From V1-33 sp039795165 (GTDB lineage Bacteria > Verrucomicrobiota > Verrucomicrobiia > Verrucomicrobiales > V1-33): a stretch of DNA of 64,000 nucleotides. The stretch is from NCBI GenBank assembly GCA_039795165.1, contig JBDKER010000028.1:1-64000 (forward strand), read 5' to 3'. The notes under the pieces were generated by a model. The model ran no database searches. It was given only the letters and a program-made list of their open reading frames with translations, and was not told the DNA's origin. This document shows positions 26,786 to 36,002 of this stretch, in pieces. The position numbers were made by a program, and so were the translations under genes. How positions within the stretch are numbered: position 1 is the stretch's first letter; each line of letters begins with the position of its first letter.

Positions 26786-28684
26786 ATGAACTCATCGATC
26801 CCTCGCCCGGTCCAGCAACCCGGCGAACGGAACTCAGCCACCCTGCCCGGCCTCAGCATGGACCTTGCCCTCGCGGCCACGGCCTGCTGCTCCCTCTTCT
26901 CTTTTCTTGCCGGCAGTATCCTGCATGCCGACCTCGGACAACTGCCGGCCTCCCTGCCGGTTCTTTTCTCAGTTTCCGCCCTGTTCCTGATTTTCGCGGC
27001 GCTCGTCAGGCTATCGGGACACCCTGGCTGGGGATTCGCCGGCCTCTTCGGCCTTCTGCATCTCGTGGCCCGCCACCCCTCGCCACTGCTGACCGCAGCC
27101 ACCATTGCCGCTGCCCTGCTCTGCCTCGCATACCTGCTGCGGAAATTCCGTTTGTCCCCCAAGGCGTGGTCCCACGCCGCCATCATGGGCCTCCTCGGCA
27201 CCCTCGCGTTCTTCAGCATCAATCACGTCTGCTACACCTGCTTCGATCTCCACAACCGGCTGACCGATGGATCCATCCACATCGATCCCCTCTACCACAG
27301 CGCGGTCGCTTCCATGATCAAGACGTACGGCATCACCTCGACCGGGGTCAACGGCCTGCCACCGCTCAACTACCACGTTCTCTCGCACGAAGCCATCGCT
27401 GCCATCAGCCGACTTTATGATGCACCGGTCTTTTCCTGCTACGGGATTGTCCCGTTCATTCTCTTCAGCCCGCTCCTCCTGTTTGGCATCGCATCGGCAG
27501 CCATGATGCTCGCGCCGGCAGACTTCCGGAACCGCCCGCGCCCGCTCTGGCTCGCTACCTGCCTCTCCCTCATCCTCCTCACGTTCATCGGTTCCCCGGA
27601 ACCGACCGCAGGACACTTCATACGCTCGGAATCGTTTCTCGTTTCCCTCGGCCTCCTCTGCGCAGGTCTCATCCCGCTGAGCCGGAATGAAATCAAGCCT
27701 GCCACCATCCTGCTCGCCGCACTGCTGACGCTGCTGATGTCACATGCCAAAATCTCGGTCGGCGTCATCTACGCTGGCCTCTGGGCCCTCCGCCTCTGCT
27801 TCGCAAGGTCGGCCAGCCCGTTGCGCGAAGTGACCGCCACCCTGCTCGTGTCGGCTGCCGCCTCGCCATTCCTTTTCAGCTCCGGATCGAGTCACCCCAT
27901 AGAGTTCGCCCCGCTCCATTTCTTTCTCAACTTCTCCGCCCGCCAGGAAACCTTCCAGGCCGCCGCTTTCTCCCTGTTCCACGGGAAACCATTTTCCCCT
28001 GGCACACTGATCGCCGCCGCAGCCGCGCTCGTCACGTTCTGCCTGAGCCACTTCCTGCCCGCATGGGCCGTCGTTGCGGCGGCGGCCCGACGGAACCTGC
28101 GACAGATCCTCAGAGACCGCCCCGCCCTCTTTTCCCTCGGAGCCATTGCGGCCGGAACCGTCGCCCTCGCGATCCTCAAAGTCGCCGGAGGCAGCGCCAT
28201 CTACTTCTCCGCACCCGCTGCGTTCGTGGCACTCCCCTTCGCCCTTCCCGGATTCGTCAGGTGGCTTCAGCTGGCGACCGCCAGCCTGCCAGGGGCTTCA
28301 CTGAACAGAAAACTGGCATTGGTTACCGTCGCCACCTGCACAGCGATCGCACAATTCTCGCCCGGTGGCCACCCCCAGGCCACGCTCCCCACCGCCACCG
28401 GCGACTTCCTCGCACGCATGGAAACCATCCGGACCACCAGTCCCGCCAGCGCCATCTTCAGGGCCAATCCCGGTATCACCACCGGCAACCCCATCACCTA
28501 CCCCAAAGCCAGCCCCTTCGTCCTCCCGGCCCTCTCGGAACGCGCATGGACCAACCTGCTCAAGTCAGAAGACATTCCCGCTTATCTGAACTACGGCTAC
28601 CAGGATTGCCTCTCTCCCGAATCGACCGGAACACACGTACTGCCTCCCGTCATCCCAGCAGACCTGCAGACCGCCGATCCCTGA
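26786..28684 (+). CDS. Polytopic membrane protein, GT-C-like, unknown function
   Basis: 632 residues from the ATG at 26786, with about ten or more hydrophobic segments between residues 25 and 530 and a hydrophilic C-terminal tail with no recognisable domain. The pattern of an N-terminal membrane bundle with a long early loop (HIDPLYHSAVASMIKTYG and GLPPLNYHVLSHE) recalls GT-C glycosyltransferases and mannosyltransferase-like proteins. In those, an acidic loop near the first helices is catalytic. No DxD or other decisive motif is visible, so this is only a resemblance. The next ATG (MDLALAAT, 72 bp downstream) is an alternative start. It stands alone between pyrG and the tRNA. Confidence 0.6.
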   Translation: MNSSIPRPVQQPGERNSATLPGLSMDLALAATACCSLFSFLAGSILHADLGQLPASLPVLFSVSALFLIFAALVRLSGHPGWGFAGLFGLLHLVARHPSPLLTAATIAAALLCLAYLLRKFRLSPKAWSHAAIMGLLGTLAFFSINHVCYTCFDLHNRLTDGSIHIDPLYHSAVASMIKTYGITSTGVNGLPPLNYHVLSHEAIAAISRLYDAPVFSCYGIVPFILFSPLLLFGIASAAMMLAPADFRNRPRPLWLATCLSLILLTFIGSPEPTAGHFIRSESFLVSLGLLCAGLIPLSRNEIKPATILLAALLTLLMSHAKISVGVIYAGLWALRLCFARSASPLREVTATLLVSAAASPFLFSSGSSHPIEFAPLHFFLNFSARQETFQAAAFSLFHGKPFSPGTLIAAAAALVTFCLSHFLPAWAVVAAAARRNLRQILRDRPALFSLGAIAAGTVALAILKVAGGSAIYFSAPAAFVALPFALPGFVRWLQLATASLPGASLNRKLALVTVATCTAIAQFSPGGHPQATLPTATGDFLARMETIRTTSPASAIFRANPGITTGNPITYPKASPFVLPALSERAWTNLLKSEDIPAYLNYGYQDCLSPESTGTHVLPPVIPADLQTADP

Positions 28685-28808
28685 GCGGCTGCGCAGACGA
28701 ACCTGCGACTTCCTGAAACGCTGCGCACAAATACCTCCGCTGCTGCTCATCGAATCTCCGCCGCGCTGCCACCCGGATTCGCCGGAAAGTCACATCGCTA
28801 CCAACCCA

Positions 28809-28893
28809 TGGTACCGGGAACAGGACTCGAACCTGCACTCCTTGCGGAACCAGATCCTAAGTCTGGCGCGTCTACCAATTTCGCCATCCCGGC
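28809..28893 (-). tRNA. tRNA-Leu (anticodon UAG)
   Basis: The minus strand folds as a class II tRNA: a 7-bp acceptor stem beginning GCCGGGA, a D-arm with TTGGTAGACGC, an anticodon stem CCAGA/TCTGG around the loop CTTAGGA (anticodon UAG, reading CUA/CUN leucine), a long variable arm and the TTCGAGT T-loop. The 3' CCA is encoded (28809-28811). The first acceptor pair is G-U. Length is 85 nt with CCA. Confidence 0.95.
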
Positions 28894-29013
28894 ACGGATG
28901 CGTGAAGTGATCATGCCGTGGCGATCCGCTGGCGCAACCGCCAGATGGCAGCATGCATCGGCATGGTTCGGGCTCTTGCACCCGCCCGGCATTCCTGCTA
29001 GGCGGCCTGTACC

Positions 29014-30054
29014 ATGCGAAAGCCTCTCACCAAGCTGCTCGGATTTCTGCTGACCCGCCTTCTCCCGGCATTGGCCTGCCTGCTTTTCAGCGCATGGGCC
29101 GCGGGCGCGCTGTACTTTGATTTCCCGGCGCGGTCGCTCCGTCCGGCGGCTGCTCTGCTGTTCGTGGCGGCCGTGGTGGCGCTCGTCATCCGCTTCCGCC
29201 GCAGCCCGCTGTTCCGCTACGGTCTCATCGCCGGGCTCTGCCTGGTGGTGCTCGCATGGTGGCTCACCCTGCGTCCATCCCAGCAGCGCGACTGGCAGGA
29301 TGATGTCGCCCGCACCCCGTACGCAGAGATCAATGGCGACCTCGTCACCATTCACAATGTCCGCCATGCCGACTACCGCAGCCCCACCGACTACACCACC
29401 AACTGGGAATCGCGCACCTACGACCTCAGCAAGCTCACAGGACTGAGCCTTTCAGTCACCTACTGGGGATCGCCCTACATGGCCCACCCCATCCCATGCT
29501 TTGAATTCTCGGACGCCCCGCCCCTCGCGATTTCCATAGAAACCCGGAAGGAAAAAGGGGAGTCGTACTCCGCTCTCGGCGGGCTCTACCGTCAGTTCGA
29601 ACTGATCTACGTGGCCGCCGACGAACGCGATCTCATCCGCCTGCGCACGAACTTCCGCAAAGGCGAGGACGTCTACCTTTACCATACCAAAGCCAGTCCG
29701 GCCACGGCCCGCGCCCGCCTCATGGAATACCTCGAGGTCATGAACCGCCTTCATGCTCATCCCCGCTGGTACAATGCAGTCACCGACAACTGCACGACTT
29801 CCATCCGCGCCCAGCACCCCGCCGAACAGCGCACGCCATGGGACTGGCGCATCCTCGTCAATGGCCTCGGCGATCAGATGTCCTACGAACGCGGCGTCAT
29901 CGACACCTCGCTGCCCTTTGCGGAACTGAAGCGCCGCAGCCACATCAATGCCGATGCCATCGCCGCAGGCGATGCGCCAGATTTCTCGGCCCGCATCCGG
30001 GCCGGACGTCCGGGCTTTCCGGCCGCGCCGACGGCCCCCGCAGCGACTCCTTGA
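29014..30054 (+). CDS. DUF4105 membrane protein (Lnb-type lipoprotein N-acyltransferase candidate)
   Basis: 346 residues: two or three N-terminal membrane segments (about 10-90) and then an extracytoplasmic DUF4105 domain. Conserved family blocks are visible: NVRHADYRS (candidate His), FEFSDAPPLAISIETR, QFELIYVAADERDLIRLR and the cysteine motif DNCTTSIR near residue 260, consistent with a papain-like/NlpC-like Cys-His site. To my knowledge a DUF4105 protein has been linked to lipoprotein N-acylation (named Lnb), but the family is broad, so this role is an inference. A Pro/Ala-rich tail ends the protein. recO follows 34 bp downstream, so the two may be cotranscribed. Confidence 0.7.
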   Translation: MRKPLTKLLGFLLTRLLPALACLLFSAWAAGALYFDFPARSLRPAAALLFVAAVVALVIRFRRSPLFRYGLIAGLCLVVLAWWLTLRPSQQRDWQDDVARTPYAEINGDLVTIHNVRHADYRSPTDYTTNWESRTYDLSKLTGLSLSVTYWGSPYMAHPIPCFEFSDAPPLAISIETRKEKGESYSALGGLYRQFELIYVAADERDLIRLRTNFRKGEDVYLYHTKASPATARARLMEYLEVMNRLHAHPRWYNAVTDNCTTSIRAQHPAEQRTPWDWRILVNGLGDQMSYERGVIDTSLPFAELKRRSHINADAIAAGDAPDFSARIRAGRPGFPAAPTAPAATP

Positions 30055-30088
30055 TTCCGCCGCCGCCCGCCCCCATGCATGCCATCCA

Positions 30089-30628
30089 GTGGAAAATGCC
30101 CACGGCATCCTCATCCGGCGCACCCTGCTCTCCGACACCAGCCTCATCGTTCACTGGCTGACCCGCGAGCACGGCATCGTGCGCACCGCGGCCAAAGGAG
30201 CCCGCCGTCCCGGTTCGCCGTTCACGGGAAAACTCGACCTCTTCTACTCGGCCGATTTCTCGTTTGTCCGCAGCCGGCGCTCGGATCTGCACACGCTGCG
30301 GGAACTCGCGGTTACCCATTACCGCGCCGGTATCCAGTCGTCGTACCCCCGGGTGCTCTGCGCAGCGTATTTCGCTGCTCTCATCGACTGCGTAGCGGAA
30401 CAGGACGCCCCCGTGGAAGCACTTCACGACCTGCTCCGCCGAGGACTCGACTGGCTCGATGCACACGACCCCACGCTGCGCGCGGTCCTTTTCTACGAAC
30501 GCGAAGTCGCCAGCGAACTGGGCATCCATGGCGAACCGGGGGTCACTCCAGCCGGTGCCATTCTCTCCACCTTCCACCGCCTGCCGGATTCCCGCGCCGC
30601 CCTCCTCCGCCGCCTCGGAGGAACCTGA
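30089..30628 (+). CDS. recO: DNA repair protein RecO
   Basis: About 179 residues from a GTG start. The N-terminal OB-fold signature is clear (GILIRRTLLSDTSLIVHWL, then GARRPGSPFTGKLDLF and SRRSDLHTLRE). It is followed by a helical domain with AAYFAALIDC and LFYEREVASELG. RecO loads RecA onto SSB-coated DNA in the RecFOR pathway. In-frame ATGs exist only far upstream inside the DUF4105 gene, giving a basic non-homologous extension, so GTG at 30089 is preferred. It is shorter than E. coli RecO (242) but complete at both ends. It is convergent with the Nudix gene, 7 bp apart. Confidence 0.85.
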   Translation: MENAHGILIRRTLLSDTSLIVHWLTREHGIVRTAAKGARRPGSPFTGKLDLFYSADFSFVRSRRSDLHTLRELAVTHYRAGIQSSYPRVLCAAYFAALIDCVAEQDAPVEALHDLLRRGLDWLDAHDPTLRAVLFYEREVASELGIHGEPGVTPAGAILSTFHRLPDSRAALLRRLGGT

Positions 30629-30635
30629 CGCCCGC

Positions 30636-31160
30636 TCAGCGCGACCGCCGCCATGCGAGGTAAGCCTGATGCGCCACCACCATCGACGGAAAGGCGATCT
30701 CGCCGGGATCAATCCCGCCGGGATCAAGCCAGCACGTGCTCTCGACCGCATCGAGTGCCTGCGCTTCCACTTCCCCCGACGTCCTCGCCGTGAAGAAAAA
30801 ATCGAGCACCGGATACGTCAGCCCTTTGTAATCATAGGAATTCGGTGCCGAGCAGAGAAAGGTCAGATCCTCCACGGCCAGCCCCACTTCCTCCATGAAT
30901 TCCCGCCGCAGTCCGTCCTCGGCTGTCTCCCCTTCATCCACAAATCCTCCCGGAATCGCGAGCCTCCCCCGCGCCGGATCCTTCGCCCGCCGGATGAAAA
31001 GCACCATCCCATCAGGACGCTCCAGAAAAGCCGCCGTCGCACACGTCGCATTGAAGTAAAAGACATAGCCACACGCCGCACACTGCAGCGGCTGCCGACG
31101 CGACGCATCCCGCGCATGACCACAGGACGGACAGAAACGGAAGGACTCGGAAGGATGCAT
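30636..31160 (-). CDS. Nudix hydrolase with N-terminal zinc ribbon
   Basis: 174 residues. An N-terminal zinc ribbon (CPSCGHARD then QCAACGY) precedes a Nudix domain. Its box GGFVDEGETAEDGLRREF plus MEEVGL fits Gx5Ex7REUxEExGU exactly. The zinc-ribbon Nudix arrangement occurs in NADH-pyrophosphatase-like and ADP-ribose-type hydrolases; the substrate is not predictable here. The start at 31160 (MHPSESFRFC) is preferred. An in-frame ATG at 31184, one base after the upstream glycosyltransferase stop, is possible. It is the last gene of a minus-strand run with GT2, plsC and the Zn-peptidase. Confidence 0.85.
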   Translation of the reverse strand: MHPSESFRFCPSCGHARDASRRQPLQCAACGYVFYFNATCATAAFLERPDGMVLFIRRAKDPARGRLAIPGGFVDEGETAEDGLRREFMEEVGLAVEDLTFLCSAPNSYDYKGLTYPVLDFFFTARTSGEVEAQALDAVESTCWLDPGGIDPGEIAFPSMVVAHQAYLAWRRSR

Positions 31161-31184
31161 GACAGGGAAACGATGGGCGGCCAC

Positions 31185-31907
31185 TCAGCGGCGCCCGTCG
31201 TACCAGATGCCGCACTTTTCCCGCCGGCGCAAGTTCCGCCCCCCGCTCAGCACAGTCTTCAGCACAAACCAGAGATGCGATGCCGGACTGCGGAACTTCA
31301 GCTTCCGCGCGGACGTGATGAGAGGATGCTCGTCCAGAAAGACAAACCCAAGACCCTCCCGCTTCCCGATGGCCCGCAGCCGCTGACTCAGTTCCAGTTC
31401 TTCCGCCGCATAGAGTTCGTGACTGAAGCCACCCGATTCCTCGAACGCCCAGCGCCTCACAAAGAGAAACGATCCCGCGGCCCACTGCCTCCAGCGCGCC
31501 AGTCGGTGCCAGTTCCGGATGAAGAATTCCGCACCCTTGAGCGGTTCATCCATCACGAGCGCACTGCCGCCATACAGAATCCGGTCGTCAGCCATCACCC
31601 TCCGCAGATCATTCATCAATCCCGCCGACGGCACGGAATCCGCATCCAGAAACAGAATCCAATCACCCCCCGCCGCCGCCGCACCCGCATTGCGAGCCCG
31701 GCTGATCTGGTTGACCGGCTCGAAGACAACCCTCGCCCCGGCCTCCCGTGCCACCGCCGCAGTCCGGTCCGACGAATTGTTGTCGCACACAATCACTTCC
31801 CACGCGAAGTCCGAGGGCCATCCCGCGCAGGCTTCCGCGAGCCCGGCCAGCGTTGCCGGCAGCAGTTTCTCTTCGTTCCACGCAGGAATGACCACGCTCA
31901 GCTTCAT
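31185..31907 (-). CDS. Family 2 glycosyltransferase
   Basis: 240 residues in a GT-A fold: MKLSVVIPAWNEEKLLPATL at the start, CDNNSSDRTAAVA for nucleotide binding, DWILFLDADSV as the DxD metal site and the GGFSHELYAAEELELSQR acceptor/base motif. There is no transmembrane helix, so it is cytoplasmic or peripheral. Its ATG overlaps the stop of plsC by 4 bp (ATGA), which suggests translational coupling and a possible role in glycolipid or envelope synthesis. That role is inferred from context only. The start is the family-typical MKLSVVIPAWNE rather than an ATG 42 bp upstream. Confidence 0.88.
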   Translation of the reverse strand: MKLSVVIPAWNEEKLLPATLAGLAEACAGWPSDFAWEVIVCDNNSSDRTAAVAREAGARVVFEPVNQISRARNAGAAAAGGDWILFLDADSVPSAGLMNDLRRVMADDRILYGGSALVMDEPLKGAEFFIRNWHRLARWRQWAAGSFLFVRRWAFEESGGFSHELYAAEELELSQRLRAIGKREGLGFVFLDEHPLITSARKLKFRSPASHLWFVLKTVLSGGRNLRRREKCGIWYDGRR

Positions 31908-32551
31908 CCCCGCTCCTTCCGCGGCTCGGGAATCCGGTCCTCCGGACAACGGATCTCCGCGATGGCCGCCATGATCCGTTCGCTGATCGCCAGATAGCCT
32001 TCCTTCGTGTCCGGCAACTGCTCACGGTCAAACCGCAGCACCGGCCCGGCCACCACCGTGACCGTCGACGTCCGGAACTTCATGCTCCCATACGGCAAGG
32101 CCTCGTACGCCCCGAAGATCCGTACCGGGATCACCGGAACGCGCGCCTTCGCCACCACCAGCCCTGGCCCCGGCTGCGCAGGCTGCAGCTGCCCGTCCGG
32201 AGAACGCGATCCCTCCGGGAAAATAATCACCCGCTTTCCATCCTGCAGCATCCGGATCGCAGTCTTCAGGCCGGCAAAGCCCGCCCGGTCCTGGTCCACC
32301 GGCACCACGTTGAGCTTCGGAAATAGCCAGCGTGCAAAGGGGTTCGAATACAGCGATTTCCTCGCAAGGTAGTAGATCGGCTTGTCAAACGAGGTCCCCA
32401 CCAGCGGAGGATCGAGAAAGCTGACGTGATTCGAACAGATCAGGGCCGGCCCATCCTCGAAAAGATGTTCCCGGCCCACAACCTGATGATCCAGCGCCGC
32501 GCGCGCCAGTGACTTCGACAACTGATAGCAGAACCCATGAACAATACCCAT
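31904..32551 (-). CDS. plsC: 1-acylglycerol-3-phosphate O-acyltransferase (PlsC family)
   Basis: 215 residues with the two signature blocks of the family, NHVSFLD (HX4D catalytic motif) and FPEGSRS (phosphate binding), plus KPIYYLARKSLYSNP between them. It acylates lysophosphatidic acid to phosphatidic acid at the inner membrane, though many paralogues use other lipids. The start at 32551 (MGIVHGFCYQLSKS) gives the usual N-terminus; an upstream ATG would add 19 atypical residues. It lies 69 bp downstream of the Zn-peptidase and is coupled to the glycosyltransferase. Confidence 0.88.
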   Translation of the reverse strand: MGIVHGFCYQLSKSLARAALDHQVVGREHLFEDGPALICSNHVSFLDPPLVGTSFDKPIYYLARKSLYSNPFARWLFPKLNVVPVDQDRAGFAGLKTAIRMLQDGKRVIIFPEGSRSPDGQLQPAQPGPGLVVAKARVPVIPVRIFGAYEALPYGSMKFRTSTVTVVAGPVLRFDREQLPDTKEGYLAISERIMAAIAEIRCPEDRIPEPRKERG

Positions 32552-32620
32552 AGCGCTGGCAGCTAAATCGGAGACGCCGCATCTGCAACCGACGCCCGGA
32601 ATCCTCACGTCACGACCGCC

Positions 32621-33301
32621 TCATTCGTCATTGCTCAGACCAAGCAGCTCGAAAAGGCGCAGCGCAAACCAGCCGAGCGAGGAAAGGAAAGCCGCCACAT
32701 AGGTGAGCCCAGCTGCCTTGAGGACCGCATCCACCCCATCGGATTCCGGCCCGGGCGCAATGATCCGGCTGTCGACCAGCGCCAGCTTGGCCCGGCGGCT
32801 CGCATCGAATTCCACCGGCAGGGTCACCAGATTGAAGAGCATCAGAATTCCCAGACACACGGTCGCCACGGTCAGACCAAGCACGAATTTCCCCATGAGA
32901 CCAAGCACAAGCGGCGCAATCATCACCACCCACGACGCCGTCGCCGTCGTCCGCACGGCCGCCATCCGCCACATGAGCGGAGCATACGCCTGCGCATGCT
33001 GAAAGGCATGACCCGCCTCATGCGCAGCCACCCCCACCGCCGAAAGCGAGTTCCCGTGATACACAGGCTCGGACAGGGCAAGAGTCCGCGACGAAGGATC
33101 ATAGTGATCCGTCAGTTCCCCTTCCGTCAGGACCACCTCGACATCATGCAGCCCAGCCTCGTTGAGGAGCCGCCGCGCCGCCTGCGCACCCGTCAGACCA
33201 GACCACGCTGCCACCGTGCTGTACCGCCGGAACTGCGACTTCACACGGGAAGACGCCCAGAAGGACAGAGCCAGAGAACCAAGAAGGACAATCCACATCA
33301 T
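32621..33301 (-). CDS. Membrane zinc metallopeptidase (YugP/Zn_peptidase_2 family)
   Basis: 226 residues. An N-terminal helix (MMWIVLLGSLALSFWASS) is followed by a cytoplasm- or periplasm-facing catalytic part with HEAGHAFQHA, the HExxH zinc site, then several more membrane helices (about 120-225). This is the layout of the YugP family, whose substrates are unknown. ATGs at 33301 and 33298 are both possible. It is the first gene of the minus-strand run leading to plsC, GT2 and Nudix, and is divergent from the ATPase gene with a 186-bp spacer between them. Confidence 0.88.
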   Translation of the reverse strand: MMWIVLLGSLALSFWASSRVKSQFRRYSTVAAWSGLTGAQAARRLLNEAGLHDVEVVLTEGELTDHYDPSSRTLALSEPVYHGNSLSAVGVAAHEAGHAFQHAQAYAPLMWRMAAVRTTATASWVVMIAPLVLGLMGKFVLGLTVATVCLGILMLFNLVTLPVEFDASRRAKLALVDSRIIAPGPESDGVDAVLKAAGLTYVAAFLSSLGWFALRLFELLGLSNDE

Positions 33302-33487
33302 ATCGTTGCGTATCGGATGAATTTCGCTGAATTACGAAGAGAAAGCGCCACCTGCACGGAAAATCCGCATTACAAAGCGGACGGCGGTTTGCACCCACTG
33401 GATGGTCCCGCGGCCGCCTGAACGCAAGGGCCTGCCGACCGTCCCGACCGTCTTGACCTCGCACGAAAGCCGCTCCTTCTTCCGGCC

Positions 33488-35995
33488 ATGACCATTTCCC
33501 CATCCGAGTACGAGAAACTGGGAGCCTTCTACCTCGGCCGCGAGTACGATGTCGAGGCGAAGGAGATGACGGATTCCCTCCTCATGTACGATTCCAAGGA
33601 CCTCGTGACGCACGGAGTCGTCCTTGGCATGACGGGATCCGGCAAGACAGGCCTCTGCCTCGCCCTCCTTGAGGAAGCAGCCATCGACCGCGTCCCGGCC
33701 CTCATCATCGATCCCAAAGGCGACATCGCCAATCTCCTCCTGACCTTCCCGGATCTCGCCGGTTCGGACTTCCGCCCGTGGATCAATGAGGAAGATGCCC
33801 ACCGGAAGGGGAAGACGCCCGACGAATTCGCTGCCGCGCAGGCGGAACTCTGGAAAAAGGGCCTCGGCGAATGGGGCCAGTCGGGCGACCGCATCCGCAT
33901 GCTGCGCGAAACGGTCGACATCACGGTCTTCACTCCAGGCAGCACGGCCGGTGTCCCGGTGAGCATTCTGGCATCGCTGGGAGCCCCGGAAGAGGAAGTC
34001 CTCGACGACTCGGAAAGCTACAGCGACCGCATTGCCAGCACCGCCTCAAGCATCCTCGGCCTGCTCGGGATCAATGCCGATCCGGTCAATAGCCGCGAGC
34101 ACATTCTCCTGTCGAGAATCTTCGATTTCGCATGGCGCGCGGGCAAATCGCTCGACCTCCCCACCATCATCGCTCAAGTCCAGGCCCCGCCATTCTCCAA
34201 AGTCGGAGTCGTCGCCCTCGAGGAATTCTATCCCGAGAAGAAGCGCACGGAACTGGCCATGCAGATCAATAATCTGCTGGCGGCCCCGGGATTCCAGAAC
34301 TGGCTGACCGGAGTCCCGCTCGACATCCGCCGCATGCTCCACACCCCGGAGGGCAAACCGCGCATCAGCATCTTCTCGATCGCGCACCTCAACGATGCAG
34401 AACGCATGTTCTTCGTAAGCCTGCTCCTCAATCAGACGCTCGGCTGGATGCGGGCCCAGAGCGGGACCACCAGCCTGCGCGCTCTCCTCTACATGGACGA
34501 AATCTTCGGATACCTGCCACCGTCGCAGAATCCGCCGTCGAAGAAGCCCATGATGACGCTCCTCAAGCAGTCGCGCGCCTTCGGCCTCGGCGTCCTTCTC
34601 GCCACCCAGAACCCGGTCGATCTGGATTACAAGGCGCTCTCGAACATCGGTACATGGTTCCTCGGCCGCCTGCAGACGGAACGCGACAAGGCCCGCGTGC
34701 TCGATGGCCTCGAAGGAGCCGCCGCCAGCCAGGGATCGTCCTTCGACCGCGCTTCCATGGACCGTCTCCTCGCCGGACTCGGAAACCGCATCTTCCTCAT
34801 GAACAATGTGCACAACAACGGTCCCTGCGTCATGCAGGTCCGCTGGTGCCTCAGCTACCTGCGCGGTCCCCTGACCCGCTCGCAGCTCAAATCGCTCGTC
34901 GATCCCGTGCGCGATGCCATCCTCACGGAATTCGGAGTCAGCACGGCGGCACCCGCCACTGCACAAGGCAGCGCTGCCGCAGCCTCGTCCGTGCCGGAAA
35001 CTTCCGCAGCAACCACAGCGACGCCAGCCAGCTCCGCCAGCGGCCGGCCGGACCTCCCGGAATCCATTGTCCAGACGTTCTTCCCGGTCAGCAGTCCCTC
35101 GGCCTCGCCACTCCCGGTGGTCTACACCCCAGCCATCCTCACGGAACTGAGCGCGACCTTTTCGGACAAATCAACGGGCACCAATGCCCAGATCCCGTAC
35201 CGCTTCCTGCTCCGCATCAGTCCGGAAGCCGCCGGACTCCCGGCTGGACCGGGCGATCCCGTGGATCTGGCAGACACGAAGCTTTCAGCGCAGCCTCTGC
35301 CAGGCTCGCCTGCATGGGCCAACCTCCCGGGCTTTGCCCGCAAACCGGCTGCCTTCAATTCCGCCCGCGACGCCGCCATCGAACACGTCTACGCCCGCTG
35401 CACTCTCGACCTGCTCACCTGCCCTGCCCTCGGGGAAGTCTCGCAGCCAGGGGAAACGGAAGGCGATTTCCGCGCCCGTCTCCAGCACGCCGCCCGGGAA
35501 CGACGTGACCAGAAACTCGCGGAGATCGAACGCAAATGGGGCCCCAAACTCCGCAGCGCCGAGGAAGCCCGGAACCGCGCCGCCGCCGCCTTCGAACGCG
35601 AACGCGCCCAGGCCAATGCCGCCCGCGTCAGCACCGTTGTCAATGTCGGCCAGGCCATTCTTGGAGCGCTCTTCGGACGCAAATCGACGACCACTCTCGT
35701 TTCCCGCAGCGCTCAGGCAGCCCGCGGTGCCAACCGCGCATGGAATCAGGGCAGCGATGTCGAACGCGCGGTTTCCCGCGTCGAATCCGCCGAAGCCGAC
35801 GCGGCCCGCATCCAGGAGGATCTCGAAAGCGAACTGAATCTCGCCCGGCAGTACTTCGACGTCTCGCAGATTCCCCTCGAGAAGAAGTCGCTCTCTCCCC
35901 TCAAGAAGAATATCGCGGTCACCACGAGCGCCCTCGCATGGATTCCCTGCTACGACGTCGGCCATGGCCAACTGGAACCCGCATGGGAGGATTGA
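33488..35995 (+). CDS. DUF87/HerA-like P-loop ATPase
   Basis: 835 residues. A VirB4/HerA-class P-loop domain has Walker A GMTGSGKT at 47-54, DPKGDIANLLL near 80 and Walker B ALLYMDEIFG near 333-342. QSRAFGLGVLLATQNPVDLD follows as the sensor region. An Ala/Ser/Pro-rich linker (about 480-520) leads to a C-terminal domain, then a long basic/acidic coiled coil (about 655-790) interrupted by a short glycine-rich hydrophobic patch (VGQAILGALFG). The ATPase core resembles DNA-pumping or conjugation-type motors, but no NurA nuclease, SIR2 or transfer genes are near, so the role is unknown. The next gene starts 7 bp downstream. Confidence 0.8.
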   Translation: MTISPSEYEKLGAFYLGREYDVEAKEMTDSLLMYDSKDLVTHGVVLGMTGSGKTGLCLALLEEAAIDRVPALIIDPKGDIANLLLTFPDLAGSDFRPWINEEDAHRKGKTPDEFAAAQAELWKKGLGEWGQSGDRIRMLRETVDITVFTPGSTAGVPVSILASLGAPEEEVLDDSESYSDRIASTASSILGLLGINADPVNSREHILLSRIFDFAWRAGKSLDLPTIIAQVQAPPFSKVGVVALEEFYPEKKRTELAMQINNLLAAPGFQNWLTGVPLDIRRMLHTPEGKPRISIFSIAHLNDAERMFFVSLLLNQTLGWMRAQSGTTSLRALLYMDEIFGYLPPSQNPPSKKPMMTLLKQSRAFGLGVLLATQNPVDLDYKALSNIGTWFLGRLQTERDKARVLDGLEGAAASQGSSFDRASMDRLLAGLGNRIFLMNNVHNNGPCVMQVRWCLSYLRGPLTRSQLKSLVDPVRDAILTEFGVSTAAPATAQGSAAAASSVPETSAATTATPASSASGRPDLPESIVQTFFPVSSPSASPLPVVYTPAILTELSATFSDKSTGTNAQIPYRFLLRISPEAAGLPAGPGDPVDLADTKLSAQPLPGSPAWANLPGFARKPAAFNSARDAAIEHVYARCTLDLLTCPALGEVSQPGETEGDFRARLQHAARERRDQKLAEIERKWGPKLRSAEEARNRAAAAFERERAQANAARVSTVVNVGQAILGALFGRKSTTTLVSRSAQAARGANRAWNQGSDVERAVSRVESAEADAARIQEDLESELNLARQYFDVSQIPLEKKSLSPLKKNIAVTTSALAWIPCYDVGHGQLEPAWED

Positions 35996-36002
35996 TGCCC
36001 CC

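Noticed and set aside
28929..28944. CTGGCG/CGCCAG hairpin near the tRNA as a terminator
   Set aside because: A 6-bp stem without a T-run, upstream of the tRNA promoter side, is not convincing.
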